Source: Marinobacter sp. DY40_1A1 (GTDB lineage: Bacteria; Pseudomonadota; Gammaproteobacteria; Pseudomonadales; Oleiphilaceae). Taken from it: a DNA stretch of 64,000 nucleotides. Location: NCBI RefSeq assembly GCF_016597815.1, contig NZ_VCHA01000008.1:17374-81373 (forward strand), written 5' to 3'. A program made the translations under genes and the position numbers. The first letter of the stretch is position 1. Every line of letters starts with the position of its first letter. This document shows, one piece after another, positions 8,973-18,744 of the stretch. Under the pieces are notes generated by a model. The model saw only the letters and a program-made list of their open reading frames with translations. It was not told the origin of the DNA and did not search any database.

Positions 8973-9371
8973 TCAGGCCATATGCCGCATGCTGGACACG
9001 GAACCTGAGGAACGTCGTGATTTCAACGACTGCTTTTTGGAAAGCACCTCTCTGATACGGCGTAACTTTTCTTCAAGAGTGGTGTCACCGTCAGACTTTA
9101 AATCAGAAAAATCGATTGAGTAGAAAAAGTTGCTGCAGTGTTTTCTGCGTTCGGTAATAAGTCCAGGCACGTTCTCCGCCCGAATTTTATCAAACGGCAT
9201 ATCCATAACCAGATCAAGCGTGACTGTATCGCCGGGGTTGAACATCTTGTCCGTCTTCATAACGCAACCGTAAGAGTCCAATTCAAATAGCGCAGCTTCA
9301 ACCCGTTCCTTGCGGAACAGGCCGTGCCGGATTGTGAATTGGGCGACCAGATCGGGCAACGCTTCGTTCAT
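8973..9371 (-). CDS. PilZ-like domain protein (divergent c-di-GMP-binding motif)
   Basis: 132 aa from the ATG at 9371; a TTG at 9416 would add 15 residues but has no clear ribosome-binding site. The core (ERVEAALFELDSYGCVMK, then FNPGDTVTLDLVMDMP) follows the PilZ beta-barrel pattern. The usual RxxxR and D/NxSxxG signatures are only partly kept (RKERVEA, ELDSYG), so c-di-GMP binding is uncertain. A basic C-terminus (KKQSLKSRRSSG) ends the protein. PilZ proteins are c-di-GMP receptors controlling motility or surface traits. The gene stands before the PhaF-like gene with a 37-bp gap and may share its transcript. Confidence 0.55.
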   Translation of the reverse strand: MNEALPDLVAQFTIRHGLFRKERVEAALFELDSYGCVMKTDKMFNPGDTVTLDLVMDMPFDKIRAENVPGLITERRKHCSNFFYSIDFSDLKSDGDTTLEEKLRRIREVLSKKQSLKSRRSSGSVSSMRHMA

Positions 9372-9487
9372 GAATACCAAGTCTCTACAGAAGCTGTTTG
9401 AATACTGATTAAACAATAGACACTGATAGCAAGATTTGCAACGCCATCAGTGTCATACGATAAACCTTTAATACTGTTCTTCAACAC

Positions 9488-11008
9488 CTATCGGGTGATA
9501 ATTTCATACATGTCAATTCTGCGGTCTTTAAGGTTGGTAACAGAGCCTTCGTTACGCACCAATGTGAGTTTTTCGAGATCCATGTCCGAGAACATAATCA
9601 TCTCGGTATTTGGCGTGGTCTCTGCCATCACTGCATCGTGAGGGAAGGCAAAGTCAGAAGGTGAAAACACCGACGATTGCGCGTACTGCACATCAAGGTT
9701 TTCCACTTTCGGCAAGTTACCAACACTGCCAGTGATTACCACATAGCACTCGTTTTCGATAGCCCTGGCCTGGGCGCAGTGGCGAACCCTCAAATAGCCG
9801 TTCTTGGTATCTGTCCAGAATGGCACGCAGATTATGTCTACTTCTTTCATTGCTGCAATTCGCCCGAGTTCGGGAAACTCGATGTCATAACAGATAAGAA
9901 TCGCAACACGGCCAGAGTCTGTGTCGAAAACTTCAAACTTGTTGCCACCTTCAACCACCCAATCACGGCGCTCGTGTGGGGTAATGTGGATCTTCCGCTG
10001 TTCGTCTACACGACCATCCCGATGGCATAGATAGGACACGTTATAGACCCGGTCGTTCTCCAACAAAGGCATGGAACCGGTGATGATATTGATGTTGTAG
10101 CTCACCGCCATCTCTGACATACGATCCCGGAACTGCTGCGTGAAACCGGCGAGGAAACGTATGGCTCGGGTTTGATCTACTTGATCGGTCAAACCCATCA
10201 GAGGCGCGTTGAAAAACTCCGGGAAGAGTGCAAAGTCACTCTTGTAATCGGAGAGTGCATCCACAAAGTACTCAACCTGCTCCAGCACTTCCTCAACTGA
10301 ACCAAACTCTCGCATCTGCCACTGAACGGCACCCATACGAACCTGGGTTTTCTTTTCGTTCAACACAGAGGAGGGCGGGGTATAGAGAATGTTCCGCCAC
10401 TCGAGCAAGGTTGCATACCCCAGAGACTTTTCATCCTCTGGCAGGTATTTGTGCATCAGCCGGGTTACCTGAAAATCGTTGGAAAGCTGGAAGCTCAAAA
10501 TCGGATCGTAGATGTCTTTGCGGTCAACGCGATCAATGTACTCGGCCGGAGTGTACTGCTCGGAATACTTGTGATAGCCGGGTATACGCCCGCCCGCAAG
10601 AATGGCACGCAAGTTGATTGAACGGCATAGTTCCTTGCGAGCTTCGTACAGCCGGCGCCCAAGCCGATACCCGCGATATTCCGGATGGATAAACACATCC
10701 AGCCCGTAAAGTGAGTCGCCCTTCGGGTTATGCCGGATCTGCTCATTGCTCAGAATCAGGTCATCATAGGTATGAGGGTTACTGAATCGCTCGTATTTGA
10801 CGGAAACAGTCAGAGCAACGGCCACAAGCTCGCCATGATCTTCAATACAGATCTGCCCGTCGGGGAATTGCTCAACCAACGCCTTTATGGTGTCTTTGGG
10901 CCAAGCCCCACCAATATCGTCGTAGACCCGATCCATGAGTACCTGAAGCTGTTCATAATCATCAAGCTTCAGGTTGCGGAGGTTTAGATGCAGCTCTTCA
11001 TGGGCCAT
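9488..11008 (-). CDS. GNAT acetyltransferase fused to a carbon-nitrogen hydrolase
   Basis: 506 aa. Residues about 5-210 are a GNAT domain with an acetyl-CoA loop (HPEYRGYRLGRRLYEARKEL). Residues about 225-490 are a nitrilase-superfamily amidase with its catalytic triad visible: Glu in LFPEFFNAP, Lys in QRKIHITPHERR and Cys373 in ILICYDIEFPELG. This bifunctional architecture is widespread in proteobacteria and annotated as GNAT/carbon-nitrogen hydrolase; its physiological amide substrate is not known to me. The ATG is preceded by AGGAG. It stands alone, divergent from the chemoreceptor gene with a 114-bp gap. Confidence 0.88.
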   Translation of the reverse strand: MAHEELHLNLRNLKLDDYEQLQVLMDRVYDDIGGAWPKDTIKALVEQFPDGQICIEDHGELVAVALTVSVKYERFSNPHTYDDLILSNEQIRHNPKGDSLYGLDVFIHPEYRGYRLGRRLYEARKELCRSINLRAILAGGRIPGYHKYSEQYTPAEYIDRVDRKDIYDPILSFQLSNDFQVTRLMHKYLPEDEKSLGYATLLEWRNILYTPPSSVLNEKKTQVRMGAVQWQMREFGSVEEVLEQVEYFVDALSDYKSDFALFPEFFNAPLMGLTDQVDQTRAIRFLAGFTQQFRDRMSEMAVSYNINIITGSMPLLENDRVYNVSYLCHRDGRVDEQRKIHITPHERRDWVVEGGNKFEVFDTDSGRVAILICYDIEFPELGRIAAMKEVDIICVPFWTDTKNGYLRVRHCAQARAIENECYVVITGSVGNLPKVENLDVQYAQSSVFSPSDFAFPHDAVMAETTPNTEMIMFSDMDLEKLTLVRNEGSVTNLKDRRIDMYEIITR

Positions 11009-11122
11009 TCAGTGGGGCTCCTGTACGGCGTGGAAATGAATTTACGAAACAAGTTTATCAGAAGGCATTAAAGAGTTCGCACAGACGGCCGTTAATCAGT
11101 GAAACAAAATAGGGAGCGCGCC

Positions 11123-13009
11123 GTGCATCTTACATTTGGTCAAAAGCTACTCGTCACTTTCAGCATTCTACTCTTGCTGGTTATGGCCGCCTTCACAATT
11201 TCCGGCAACCTCCGTTTGCAAAACACGTCGCAAACCTATGTGGATTCATTAATCGAAAACACTGCAGAGCAGAATACGTCAAGCATTGCTGAATGGCTCA
11301 ACACCCGGCTTATAATGACCGAATCAACGGCTAAAGCTCTCGAGTCAGTGGCAGACGATAAGCAAGCACATACGTTGCTGCAGGCAATTTCAACAGGCGG
11401 CAATTTCAAGGATGTGTACGTGGGCCGTGCTGACGGGTACATGTTGATGAAAAGCCAGGCCGATACTGACACTCTACCTGAGGGCTATGATCCGCGCACC
11501 CGCCCCTGGTACAAAAGAGCCATGGAGCTTGGCCGCTCATCCTTTACTACTCCATACCTGGATGCTGCAACCGGCGAAATTATTATCTCTACATTTGCCC
11601 CGGTGAAGCGTGGGACGCATCAAGGTGTTGTGGGTGCGGATATTACCCTTAACGCCATTGAGCGCATGCTGTCTGTGATCAATCTGGCAGGCACTGGTTA
11701 TGCTGCGCTGATCAGCAATGACGGCACGGTGCTGTACCACCCAACCCGGCGCCTGATAGGTAAAAATATCAGCTCGCTACTTGGTGGGGCTCCAAAGCTG
11801 AAAGAAGGCTTGCACAGCTTTAAGCAGGAAGGTGCTGACTGGAGCGCCAGCTTTCATGCTATCAGCGATGCCCGCGGTGTTGACTGGTATTTGGGTACCT
11901 TCGTTAACCAGGACAAAATAAGCGCCCCTGTTCGAAACGCCATGATAACCGGCGTGATAATGGCTGTTGTTGGGCTTCTGGTATCACTTGTTGTACTGCA
12001 TTTGGGAATTCGTACCCTGATGGCTCCGATTCGCAGGTTGAATGCAGCCATGGCAGACATAGGCTCAAACGATGCAGATCTCACCCAGCGTTTAGACGAC
12101 AGCGCCCGCGACGAGTTCGGCCAGTTGGCTGCAAGCTTTAACCAGTTTGTCGGTAAAATTCATCAGGTGGTTCGTGAAGTGCAGCAGGGTAGCAGCGAAC
12201 TGGCTACCAACGTAACGGCGCTCAGAAGCACGGCCAAGACCAGCCGCAGCAGCGTTGAAAATCAACAAACCGAAATCGATATGGTGGCGGCCGCGATTAA
12301 CCAGATGTCCGCAGCAGCCCATGAAATTGCACAAAACGCCCAGCAAACGGCAGACGCAGCTAACACAGCGGATGACGACAGCAGGGCATCGCTGGAAACC
12401 ATGTCTGCATCACGAGATGCGGTGCAGCAGCTGTCTCGCGAAGTAAGCACAGCTGCAAAAGTCATCGATTCACTAGGTCGCGATGTTGCCTCTATCACAA
12501 CGGTGCTGGAAGTTATTCAAGGCATTGCTGAACAGACCAACCTGTTGGCACTGAACGCAGCCATTGAAGCTGCGCGGGCCGGAGACGCTGGTCGCGGTTT
12601 TGCCGTGGTTGCAGACGAAGTAAGAAACCTTGCGCGGCGCACCCAAACCAGCACTGAAGAAATAAACGATATGATTGAGCGGCTGCAGACCGGTGCCAAT
12701 GATGCGGTAGATGTAATGAACGCATCAACAGCGGTATCTAACGTAAGCATGGAAAAAGCGCAGGATGCCATGGATTCCCTGAACCGCATCACTAGCGCCA
12801 TTACCGCTATCAGCCAGATGACATCTCAGATTGCCACTGCCTCAGAAGAGCAAACCTCGGTTACGGAAGAGCTGAATTCGTCGATTACCCGCATTGCGGA
12901 TCAAGGCCAGGAAGCCGCTGCCGCTGCCAGTGAGAATGACGTTTACAGTGGACAAATAGAACAGATTGGCCACACCCTTGATGGCAACGTATCCCGTTTC
13001 CGGGTTTGA
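11123..13009 (+). CDS. Methyl-accepting chemotaxis protein with dCache-type periplasmic sensor
   Basis: 628 aa from a GTG at 11123, chosen because AGGGAG lies 6 bp upstream; the longer frame from 11099 lacks such a site. Order: first membrane helix ([19 protein letters not shown]), periplasmic dCache sensor of about 240 residues containing [11 protein letters not shown] and GADITL, second helix ([19 protein letters not shown]), HAMP, then the signalling coiled coil with the conserved tip [18 protein letters not shown] (near residue 470). It senses a small extracellular ligand, probably an amino acid or organic acid by family habit, and controls CheA. No C-terminal CheR-tethering pentapeptide is seen. 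The stop lies 7 bp from the convergent binding-protein gene. Confidence 0.92.
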   Translation: MHLTFGQKLLVTFSILLLLVMAAFTISGNLRLQNTSQTYVDSLIENTAEQNTSSIAEWLNTRLIMTESTAKALESVADDKQAHTLLQAISTGGNFKDVYVGRADGYMLMKSQADTDTLPEGYDPRTRPWYKRAMELGRSSFTTPYLDAATGEIIISTFAPVKRGTHQGVVGADITLNAIERMLSVINLAGTGYAALISNDGTVLYHPTRRLIGKNISSLLGGAPKLKEGLHSFKQEGADWSASFHAISDARGVDWYLGTFVNQDKISAPVRNAMITGVIMAVVGLLVSLVVLHLGIRTLMAPIRRLNAAMADIGSNDADLTQRLDDSARDEFGQLAASFNQFVGKIHQVVREVQQGSSELATNVTALRSTAKTSRSSVENQQTEIDMVAAAINQMSAAAHEIAQNAQQTADAANTADDDSRASLETMSASRDAVQQLSREVSTAAKVIDSLGRDVASITTVLEVIQGIAEQTNLLALNAAIEAARAGDAGRGFAVVADEVRNLARRTQTSTEEINDMIERLQTGANDAVDVMNASTAVSNVSMEKAQDAMDSLNRITSAITAISQMTSQIATASEEQTSVTEELNSSITRIADQGQEAAAAASENDVYSGQIEQIGHTLDGNVSRFRV

Positions 13010-13016
13010 TTGGGGC

Positions 13017-13967
13017 TTAATCGCGAAGTAGCTCAATCCGCCAGCGCAGGTTGTTCAGCGTATCGCGGCCAATGCTTCCTGACTCTTCACTCAGGAAGGG
13101 GTTGTCCAAAACGATGATGGTGCGTTTATCCAGGTTAAGATTAGCAACCGCCGCACCATAATACTGCTCAAGAAACACGCCAAAACTGCCGTCCCGAATG
13201 GCGCGCTCCATTCCGAGCTGCAAACGGTGCGCTGTTACCTGGTCTTCAGGGCCTACAAACAGGTAAGAGGGCATTGGATAGGCCAGCACCAGGTTGGGCT
13301 CTATCGTCATCTCGGGGTCATTTTCCATTTGCAGGTCGTTAATTACCTCACTGACACCCCTGGCAAAGCAATCGAAACGGTGTTTTCTTAACATTCCAAA
13401 GAGAATTTCGTAACGGGAATGGGTAATAACTGGAATCTCGTTGTTTCTGAGTATTGGAGTGTCTGGCCAGTGATCCCCTTGGCCAATTCGCACGCCCCTC
13501 TCACGAAGATCGTCTAGGGAGTGAATACCCTCAAACAGTGAGAGACTTTCTGGCATAACCACGCACACGCGAAAACCAAGCAACCCTCCGTCTACAGGAA
13601 CCGGCACAGGGGTCAAAAACTGCTCCCGCTCCGCTGATGTGGCCACGTTTGCAATATCCACCATACGGGTTCCGCCTCGACCCAGCTCGCGCAGTGCTCG
13701 CCCTTGGCTAAGCTCCTGGCTCCGGATAATGCGGAACTCCCCATACTCGGGTGTTTTTTCCAATGCCAGAGTAACCAGTGCATAGATAGCAGGGCTATCG
13801 TAATTCCGGTACCAAAGGACATACTCTTGTACAGGGTTGTGTGCGGGGTTTGCATGAGCAAAGCAACTCGACACAAGCGCACAAAGGAGTGTGAGGGAGA
13901 GCCTGGTGGCAGCAAACAGTTTGGTGCCTGCTTGGTCACAGGTTAAACGGCGTTGGGCATATCGCAC
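13017..13967 (-). CDS. Periplasmic solute-binding-like protein (SBP_bac_3 type)
   Basis: 316 aa from a GTG at 13967, chosen because AAGGA precedes it by 8 bp; an ATG at 14012 in the same frame has no ribosome-binding site. A signal peptide ends at SSCFAHA-NP. The mature part resembles stand-alone periplasmic binding proteins of the amino-acid family (YALVTLALEKTPEYGEF, then IHSLDDLRERGVRIGQG and a late DGSFGVFLEQYYG). No permease or ATPase is nearby, so it may act as a sensor or an orphan binding protein. It converges with the chemoreceptor gene, and a shared role in sensing is possible but unproven. Confidence 0.7.
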   Translation of the reverse strand: MRYAQRRLTCDQAGTKLFAATRLSLTLLCALVSSCFAHANPAHNPVQEYVLWYRNYDSPAIYALVTLALEKTPEYGEFRIIRSQELSQGRALRELGRGGTRMVDIANVATSAEREQFLTPVPVPVDGGLLGFRVCVVMPESLSLFEGIHSLDDLRERGVRIGQGDHWPDTPILRNNEIPVITHSRYEILFGMLRKHRFDCFARGVSEVINDLQMENDPEMTIEPNLVLAYPMPSYLFVGPEDQVTAHRLQLGMERAIRDGSFGVFLEQYYGAAVANLNLDKRTIIVLDNPFLSEESGSIGRDTLNNLRWRIELLRD

Positions 13968-14175
13968 TATCCGAATCCTTGTGAAATGTTCCGAATCCGT
14001 TCCAGCTCGCATAGGCCAGCTGTTTTGACGTTATGACTAAGATTACGGGTAATCAAACTTTAGATCAGAATTCTCCGGAGAGCCGGCAAATCTCTCCAGA
14101 AATATGTAAAAGAGTGTTGCGATGTGTGTCCGGCATTGTAATCATCCGCCTCAATACAACTTACGGAGCACAATG

Positions 14176-14730
14176 ATGGCCTTAATAGACAATATTATCG
14201 GGGCGACCGGTCAATGGATTTCAACCACAGACCCCAAGGCAACCCTGGCGCAACCCGTCGAGTGGCTGAAGAAAACCGGCGGCTACGCCGCCGTTAACCG
14301 CCTTATAGGCTTGTCGATTCCGTTCGCGCCCCGAAACCGGTTCAGCGTTGAAGAGGTTCGCCCGGGTTACGTGCGAGCGCGCATACAGCTCAAAGGTAAC
14401 AAGAACCACTTTGGCAGCCTGTACGCAGGGGCTTACTTTCTTGTGGCGGAAATTCCGGGTGGGGTACTCACCTTGTTTGATCTTGGCCCCGCCTACACAC
14501 CAATCCTGAAGGAAATGACGCTGCAATTTTTGCTGCCCGCCAATTCGGATGTGACTGTCGAGTTTGAATTGTCACCGGAAGAGGTTGCGGGCATTCTTGC
14601 AGACGCTGACGCTACTGGTCGGGCGAAATTCAGCCTCACCGGAGAACTGCGGGATATGGACGGCAATCACGTTGCTACATCCATTGCTCAGTACCGGGTT
14701 CGCAAGAAAGGCTTCAAGCCCGCGGCATAA
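14176..14730 (+). CDS. DUF4442 hot-dog fold protein (PaaI/YiiD-like thioesterase relative)
   Basis: 184 aa starting MALIDNIIGATGQW. GGAG sits 7 bp before this ATG; another ATG lies one codon earlier. The core KGNKNHFGSLYAGAYFLVAE is the DUF4442 signature (NHxGSxYaga), a hot-dog fold relative of acyl-CoA thioesterases. FSVEEVRPGYVRARI before it and EFELSPEEVAG after it fit the same fold. Its substrate is unknown. It is a single gene convergent with recQ, with a strong hairpin just after the stop. Confidence 0.8.
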   Translation: MALIDNIIGATGQWISTTDPKATLAQPVEWLKKTGGYAAVNRLIGLSIPFAPRNRFSVEEVRPGYVRARIQLKGNKNHFGSLYAGAYFLVAEIPGGVLTLFDLGPAYTPILKEMTLQFLLPANSDVTVEFELSPEEVAGILADADATGRAKFSLTGELRDMDGNHVATSIAQYRVRKKGFKPAA

Positions 14731-14735
14731 GGAGA

Positions 14736-14758
14736 AGCCTGAGGTTGTTCCTCAGGCT
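14736..14758. terminator. Hairpin between convergent DUF4442 and recQ genes
   Basis: A perfect 9-bp inverted repeat AGCCTGAGG / CCTCAGGCT with a 5-nt loop lies 5 bp after the DUF4442 stop and overlaps the recQ stop codon. On the minus strand it is followed by a T-rich stretch (TTCTCCTT), so it could end both transcripts. No long U-tract follows on the plus strand, which lowers confidence for that direction. Confidence 0.55.
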
Positions 14759-16620
14759 GGATCCAGCTTGGCAATGGCGGCGAGGAATATCTCGCCGTAT
14801 TTCTCCAGTTTTGCCGCACCCACACCGTTCACGCCGGCTAGCTCATCAAGCGTTTGAGGCTTGCGTTCCAGCATGTCGAAAAGAGTGGTGTCGTGGAAAA
14901 TAACGTAAGGCGGCACGCCTTGTTTGTCCGCAAGCTCCTTGCGGCACGCCCTTAACGCCTCCCAGCCCACGTGATCTGTAACCTGATCTTTAACCGGGCT
15001 TCCTGTTCTTCCACCTGAAGAGCGGCCTGAAGACTTTTTAACGACGGGGTCTTTGCGCAATTCGACCTTGTGCTCGCCTTTCAGTAGTGGACGGCATTCT
15101 TCAGTGAGCTGCAACGCGCCATAGCCATCGGGATCAGTTCTCAAGTAACCGTTAGCCACCAGTTGACGGAACACCGATTTCCATTCGCTAGCCGAAAACT
15201 CCGCACCAATGCCATAGGTTGATACCTGATGGTGTCCCAATTGCAGCACGCGCTCATTTTCTGAACCCCGTAACACATCAATCAGGTGGGTAACACCAAA
15301 ACGCTGACCCGTACGGAACACACAAGAGAGTGCTTTTTGCACCGCCACCGTGCCATCCCAGGTCTCAGGCGGGTTCAGGCAGGTGTCACAGTTACCGCAA
15401 GGCGCATCCAGTGCATCGCCAAAATAGTTCAGCAAAACTTGTCGGCGACATTTGGTTACTTCACACAGCCCGAGCATAGCGTCCAGCTTTTGCCGTTCAA
15501 TACGCTTGAAATGATCATTGCCCTGGGAAGCTTCCAGCATCTGCCGGAGTTTAATCACGTCCTGAAGTCCGTACACCATCCAGGCGGTAGAAGGCTTGCC
15601 ATCACGGCCCGCACGGCCGGTTTCCTGGTAATAGGCTTCCAGGCTTTTGGGTAAGTCGAGGTGTGCTACAAAGCGCACATCCGGTTTATCAATGCCCATG
15701 CCGAAGGCGATGGTGGCCACAATAATCACACCATCTTCCCGGAGGAAACGCTCCTGATTACGTGCCCGATCGTTGGCCGGAAGCCCCGCATGGTAGGGCA
15801 GTGCGGTGTAACCTTTCTGGGCTAGCATCTTCGCAGTGGCATCCACTTTGTTGCGGGATAAGCAATAAACTATGCCACAGTCGGCTTCATGTTCTGCTTT
15901 AATAAAATCAAGCAACTGCTTGTTTGCGTTAATCTTAGGCGCTATTCGATACTGAATATTAGGGCGATCAAAACCGCTAATGAAGTGCCGCGCCTCGGTG
16001 AGGGACAGGCGCTCCGCGATCTCTTTGCGGGTGCGCTCATCGGCCGTGGCCGTTAACGCAATCCTGGGGATGTTTGGGAATTCGTTAGCGAGCACCGCCA
16101 ACTGCAGATAATCAGAACGGAAGTCATGCCCCCATTGGGAAACGCAGTGGGCCTCGTCGATAGCAAATAACGAAATGGACGCATCGTGCAGTAGTTGCAG
16201 AGTACGGGGCTGTATGAGCCTCTCAGGTGCACAATAAAGAAGATCAAGCTCACCGGTGCCAAGTGCGTACTCGGTAGCGCGCGCCTGCTCGAAATCCATT
16301 GTGGAATTGAGAAAGGCCGCTTTCACTCCCAGTTCACGCAGTGCAGCAACCTGATCTTGCATCAAGGCGATCAGTGGCGAGATAACTATCGCCGTACCGG
16401 AGCGAACAAGCGCAGGCACCTGATAACAAAGAGATTTACCGCCGCCGGTGGGCATAAGCACCAAGGCATCGCCACCAGACACCACCTCATGGATGATATC
16501 TCCTTGCAGAGGGCGGAAGGATTCGTACCCGAACACTTCGTGCAATACCTGTTCGGGGCTTCTGCCAGAAGTTGTGGGCCTCTCGGCAGAAAGCTGTTCA
16601 AAGTCCTGGTCGGGATACAT
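14752..16620 (-). CDS. recQ: ATP-dependent DNA helicase RecQ
   Basis: 622 aa from the ATG at 16620; a TTG five codons earlier is in frame. Order: DEAD/DEAH helicase domain with Walker A ([14 protein letters not shown]) and [17 protein letters not shown]; helicase C domain with [16 protein letters not shown] and [10 protein letters not shown]; the four-Cys zinc site (CEVTKCRRQ...CGNCDTC); the RQC winged helix; and a C-terminal HRDC ([19 protein letters not shown]). All parts of full-length bacterial RecQ are present. It unwinds 3'-5' at stalled forks and in RecF-pathway recombination. The gene is divergent from the acyltransferase gene. Confidence 0.97.
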   Translation of the reverse strand: MYPDQDFEQLSAERPTTSGRSPEQVLHEVFGYESFRPLQGDIIHEVVSGGDALVLMPTGGGKSLCYQVPALVRSGTAIVISPLIALMQDQVAALRELGVKAAFLNSTMDFEQARATEYALGTGELDLLYCAPERLIQPRTLQLLHDASISLFAIDEAHCVSQWGHDFRSDYLQLAVLANEFPNIPRIALTATADERTRKEIAERLSLTEARHFISGFDRPNIQYRIAPKINANKQLLDFIKAEHEADCGIVYCLSRNKVDATAKMLAQKGYTALPYHAGLPANDRARNQERFLREDGVIIVATIAFGMGIDKPDVRFVAHLDLPKSLEAYYQETGRAGRDGKPSTAWMVYGLQDVIKLRQMLEASQGNDHFKRIERQKLDAMLGLCEVTKCRRQVLLNYFGDALDAPCGNCDTCLNPPETWDGTVAVQKALSCVFRTGQRFGVTHLIDVLRGSENERVLQLGHHQVSTYGIGAEFSASEWKSVFRQLVANGYLRTDPDGYGALQLTEECRPLLKGEHKVELRKDPVVKKSSGRSSGGRTGSPVKDQVTDHVGWEALRACRKELADKQGVPPYVIFHDTTLFDMLERKPQTLDELAGVNGVGAAKLEKYGEIFLAAIAKLDPA

Positions 16621-16808
16621 AGAATAACCGGTCAATCGCGAGGCTGGAGTGAAATCAGGTAGCGGATCATACCAGATTCACCGCAAGGAATGGCCGGACA
16701 AGCCGTGTTTTTGGGAAGCAAACCCACGGGAAAACCGATACAATATCGCGGTTTTAAGCCTAGGTTTAACAGCTCAAGATAATCGATACACACAACAACA
16801 GGGCAGCC

Positions 16809-18002
16809 ATGCAGGAATTTGACGCCATCCGTCCCTATTCGGACGAAGAAACCGGCCCGGCGATTCAACGGTTGGTTAACGACCATGAGTTTTTGGATAT
16901 GGTCGGGCGCTTCAAGTCGCCCTTACTTGCACGCTGGGCCCCGGCACCTTTGCGATTTTTTACGCGACGCTGGCTTTCCAGCCGATTTGGACACTTCACA
17001 AAGGTAGATGATCTGCAGGCTGGGCTTTCTGGCTATATCGGTGAACTGATTGAAAGCACAACGGCCCGTGTAACCACCAGCGGCCTGGAGAATTTGAGCA
17101 AGCAGGGCGCCTATCTTTTCATATCCAACCACAGGGATATTGTTTTTGATCCCATGGTGGTGAACTACCTGTTGTTCCATAACGACTTGCGTACCACTCG
17201 GATCGCCATTGGTGACAACCTGCTCGCAAACCGTGTATTTGCTGAGATGATGCGGCTTAACAAGAGCTTTATTGTGCGCCGTGACATGACCAGCCCGAGG
17301 GAAATGCGTGACGCATATATCACCCTCTCTGGATTTATCAACTACAGCGTTGCCAGTAACGAGAATATCTGGATTGCCCAGCGAGAAGGGCGCGCTAAAG
17401 ACGGTCGTGATTTTACCGACCCGGCAATCATCAAGATGTTTTACATGAGTTGTAAAAAGAGCGGGTTGAGCTTTGCAGAAGCCATGAACAAGCTCCGCAT
17501 TGTTCCGGTGTCCATATCCTACGAATACGATCCTTGCGACGCTGATAAAGCCCGCGAACTGGAAACAAAAGCCCGCAGTGGTAGCTACAAAAAAGCAGAA
17601 GGTGAAGATACCGAGCAAATCATGAAAGGGCTGACCCAGTTCAAGGGCCATGTGCACGTCCATTTTGGCGCCCCCATTCTCGATGCGCCCGAGAACGCCA
17701 AAGAACTTGCTGCAGTGATCGACACCGAGGTGCACGCAAATTATCGCCTGCACGCCTCTAACCTGATCGCCTACGAGATGCGCGGCCAGAATGCTGAGGG
17801 CGCTTACAGCCTGGATGTTGTTCGAGAGTCAGTGGTAACCGCCGAAAACTGGTCAGAAGCCGAGATTCAAACCGCGCGCGCGGAAATGGAAAGAAGACTC
17901 GAAGCTTGTGATCCGGCAATTCGACCCTATCTGTTGGATATGTATGCTAATCCGGTTCAAAGCGCACTGGATGCAAACGCCAGGTTAAACGCACCGGAAT
18001 AA
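16809..18002 (+). CDS. PlsC-type 1-acylglycerol-3-phosphate acyltransferase family protein
   Basis: 397 aa. The acyltransferase signature is NHRDIVFDPM (NHxxxxD, residues about 116-125), with a second block RREGRAKDG-like (IWIAQREGRAKDGRDF) corresponding to the EGTR substrate-binding motif. It is longer than PlsC (about 245 aa), with N- and C-terminal helical extensions typical of a proteobacterial group annotated as 1-acyl-sn-glycerol-3-phosphate acyltransferase or glycerol acyltransferase. It probably acylates a lysophospholipid at the inner membrane; the precise acceptor is not evident. An AGGGCAG site precedes the ATG. An esterase gene follows 39 bp downstream on the same strand. Confidence 0.85.
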   Translation: MQEFDAIRPYSDEETGPAIQRLVNDHEFLDMVGRFKSPLLARWAPAPLRFFTRRWLSSRFGHFTKVDDLQAGLSGYIGELIESTTARVTTSGLENLSKQGAYLFISNHRDIVFDPMVVNYLLFHNDLRTTRIAIGDNLLANRVFAEMMRLNKSFIVRRDMTSPREMRDAYITLSGFINYSVASNENIWIAQREGRAKDGRDFTDPAIIKMFYMSCKKSGLSFAEAMNKLRIVPVSISYEYDPCDADKARELETKARSGSYKKAEGEDTEQIMKGLTQFKGHVHVHFGAPILDAPENAKELAAVIDTEVHANYRLHASNLIAYEMRGQNAEGAYSLDVVRESVVTAENWSEAEIQTARAEMERRLEACDPAIRPYLLDMYANPVQSALDANARLNAPE

Positions 18003-18041
18003 TCCGGACAACAATCTCCCTTTCAGAAAACGAGGTACTGC

Positions 18042-18701
18042 GTGCAGGATCTTCAATATATCGAGCTGGAAACCCGAGCCAATCCCACCGCTGCTGTTAT
18101 CTGGCTGCATGGCCTTGGCGCAAGCGGGCATGATTTCGAACCGGTAGTGCCAGAGTTGGGTTTGCCAGACGATGCAGCGGTACGTTTTATCTTCCCCCAC
18201 GCGCCCAATCTGCCGGTCACCATCAATGGCGGAATGTCCATGCCAGCCTGGTATGACATCAAAGCGATGGATATTGACCGAATTGTAGATACCGACCAAT
18301 TGATGGCATCGGCCCGCGCCGTGGGCAAGTTGGTTGATCGGGAAATTGAACGCGGTATTCCTTCCGAGAACATCGTTATTGCAGGGTTTTCACAGGGTGG
18401 GGCGGTTGCTTATGAGCTTGGCCTGACATACCCGAAACGTCTGGCAGGCATTCTGGCACTTTCCACCTACTTCGCCACAGCGAAAACGGTAAAGCCTTCC
18501 AAAGCAAACGCCGGTATTCCAATCAATATTTATCACGGAACCTTTGACCCAATGGTTCAGGAATCGCTTGGTGTGCGTAGTGTGGAGGCACTCAAGGAAA
18601 TGGGCTACGAGCCGGCGTACATGACCTTCCCTATGGAGCACAGTGTGTGCCTTGAGGAAATTCAGGAGATCGGGCGCTTCATTCACAAGCACGCCCTCTA
18701 A
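18042..18701 (+). CDS. Phospholipase/carboxylesterase family alpha/beta hydrolase
   Basis: 219 aa with a GTG start preceded by GAGG. The N-terminal WLHGLGASGHDFEPVVPEL, the nucleophile elbow GFSQGGAVAYELGL (Ser in GFSQG), PMVQESLG with the acid Asp just before it, and a late MEHSVCLEE with the catalytic His give a complete triad of the abhydrolase_2 family (EstB/Tesp-like). It hydrolyses short-chain carboxyl esters or lysophospholipids. It lies just after the acyltransferase gene and may be co-transcribed. It is convergent with trkH. Confidence 0.92.
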   Translation: MQDLQYIELETRANPTAAVIWLHGLGASGHDFEPVVPELGLPDDAAVRFIFPHAPNLPVTINGGMSMPAWYDIKAMDIDRIVDTDQLMASARAVGKLVDREIERGIPSENIVIAGFSQGGAVAYELGLTYPKRLAGILALSTYFATAKTVKPSKANAGIPINIYHGTFDPMVQESLGVRSVEALKEMGYEPAYMTFPMEHSVCLEEIQEIGRFIHKHAL

Positions 18702-18744
18702 AAACCATTAAAACGTGCCGGCATTCAGGTTCAGAGATAAAAGG

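Noticed and set aside
8973..9416. TTG start at 9416 for the PilZ-like gene
   Set aside because: No ribosome-binding site precedes it; the ATG at 9371 is better placed.
16923..17753. 276-aa minus-strand frame opposite the acyltransferase gene
   Set aside because: It mirrors the acyltransferase coding region and shows no family motif.
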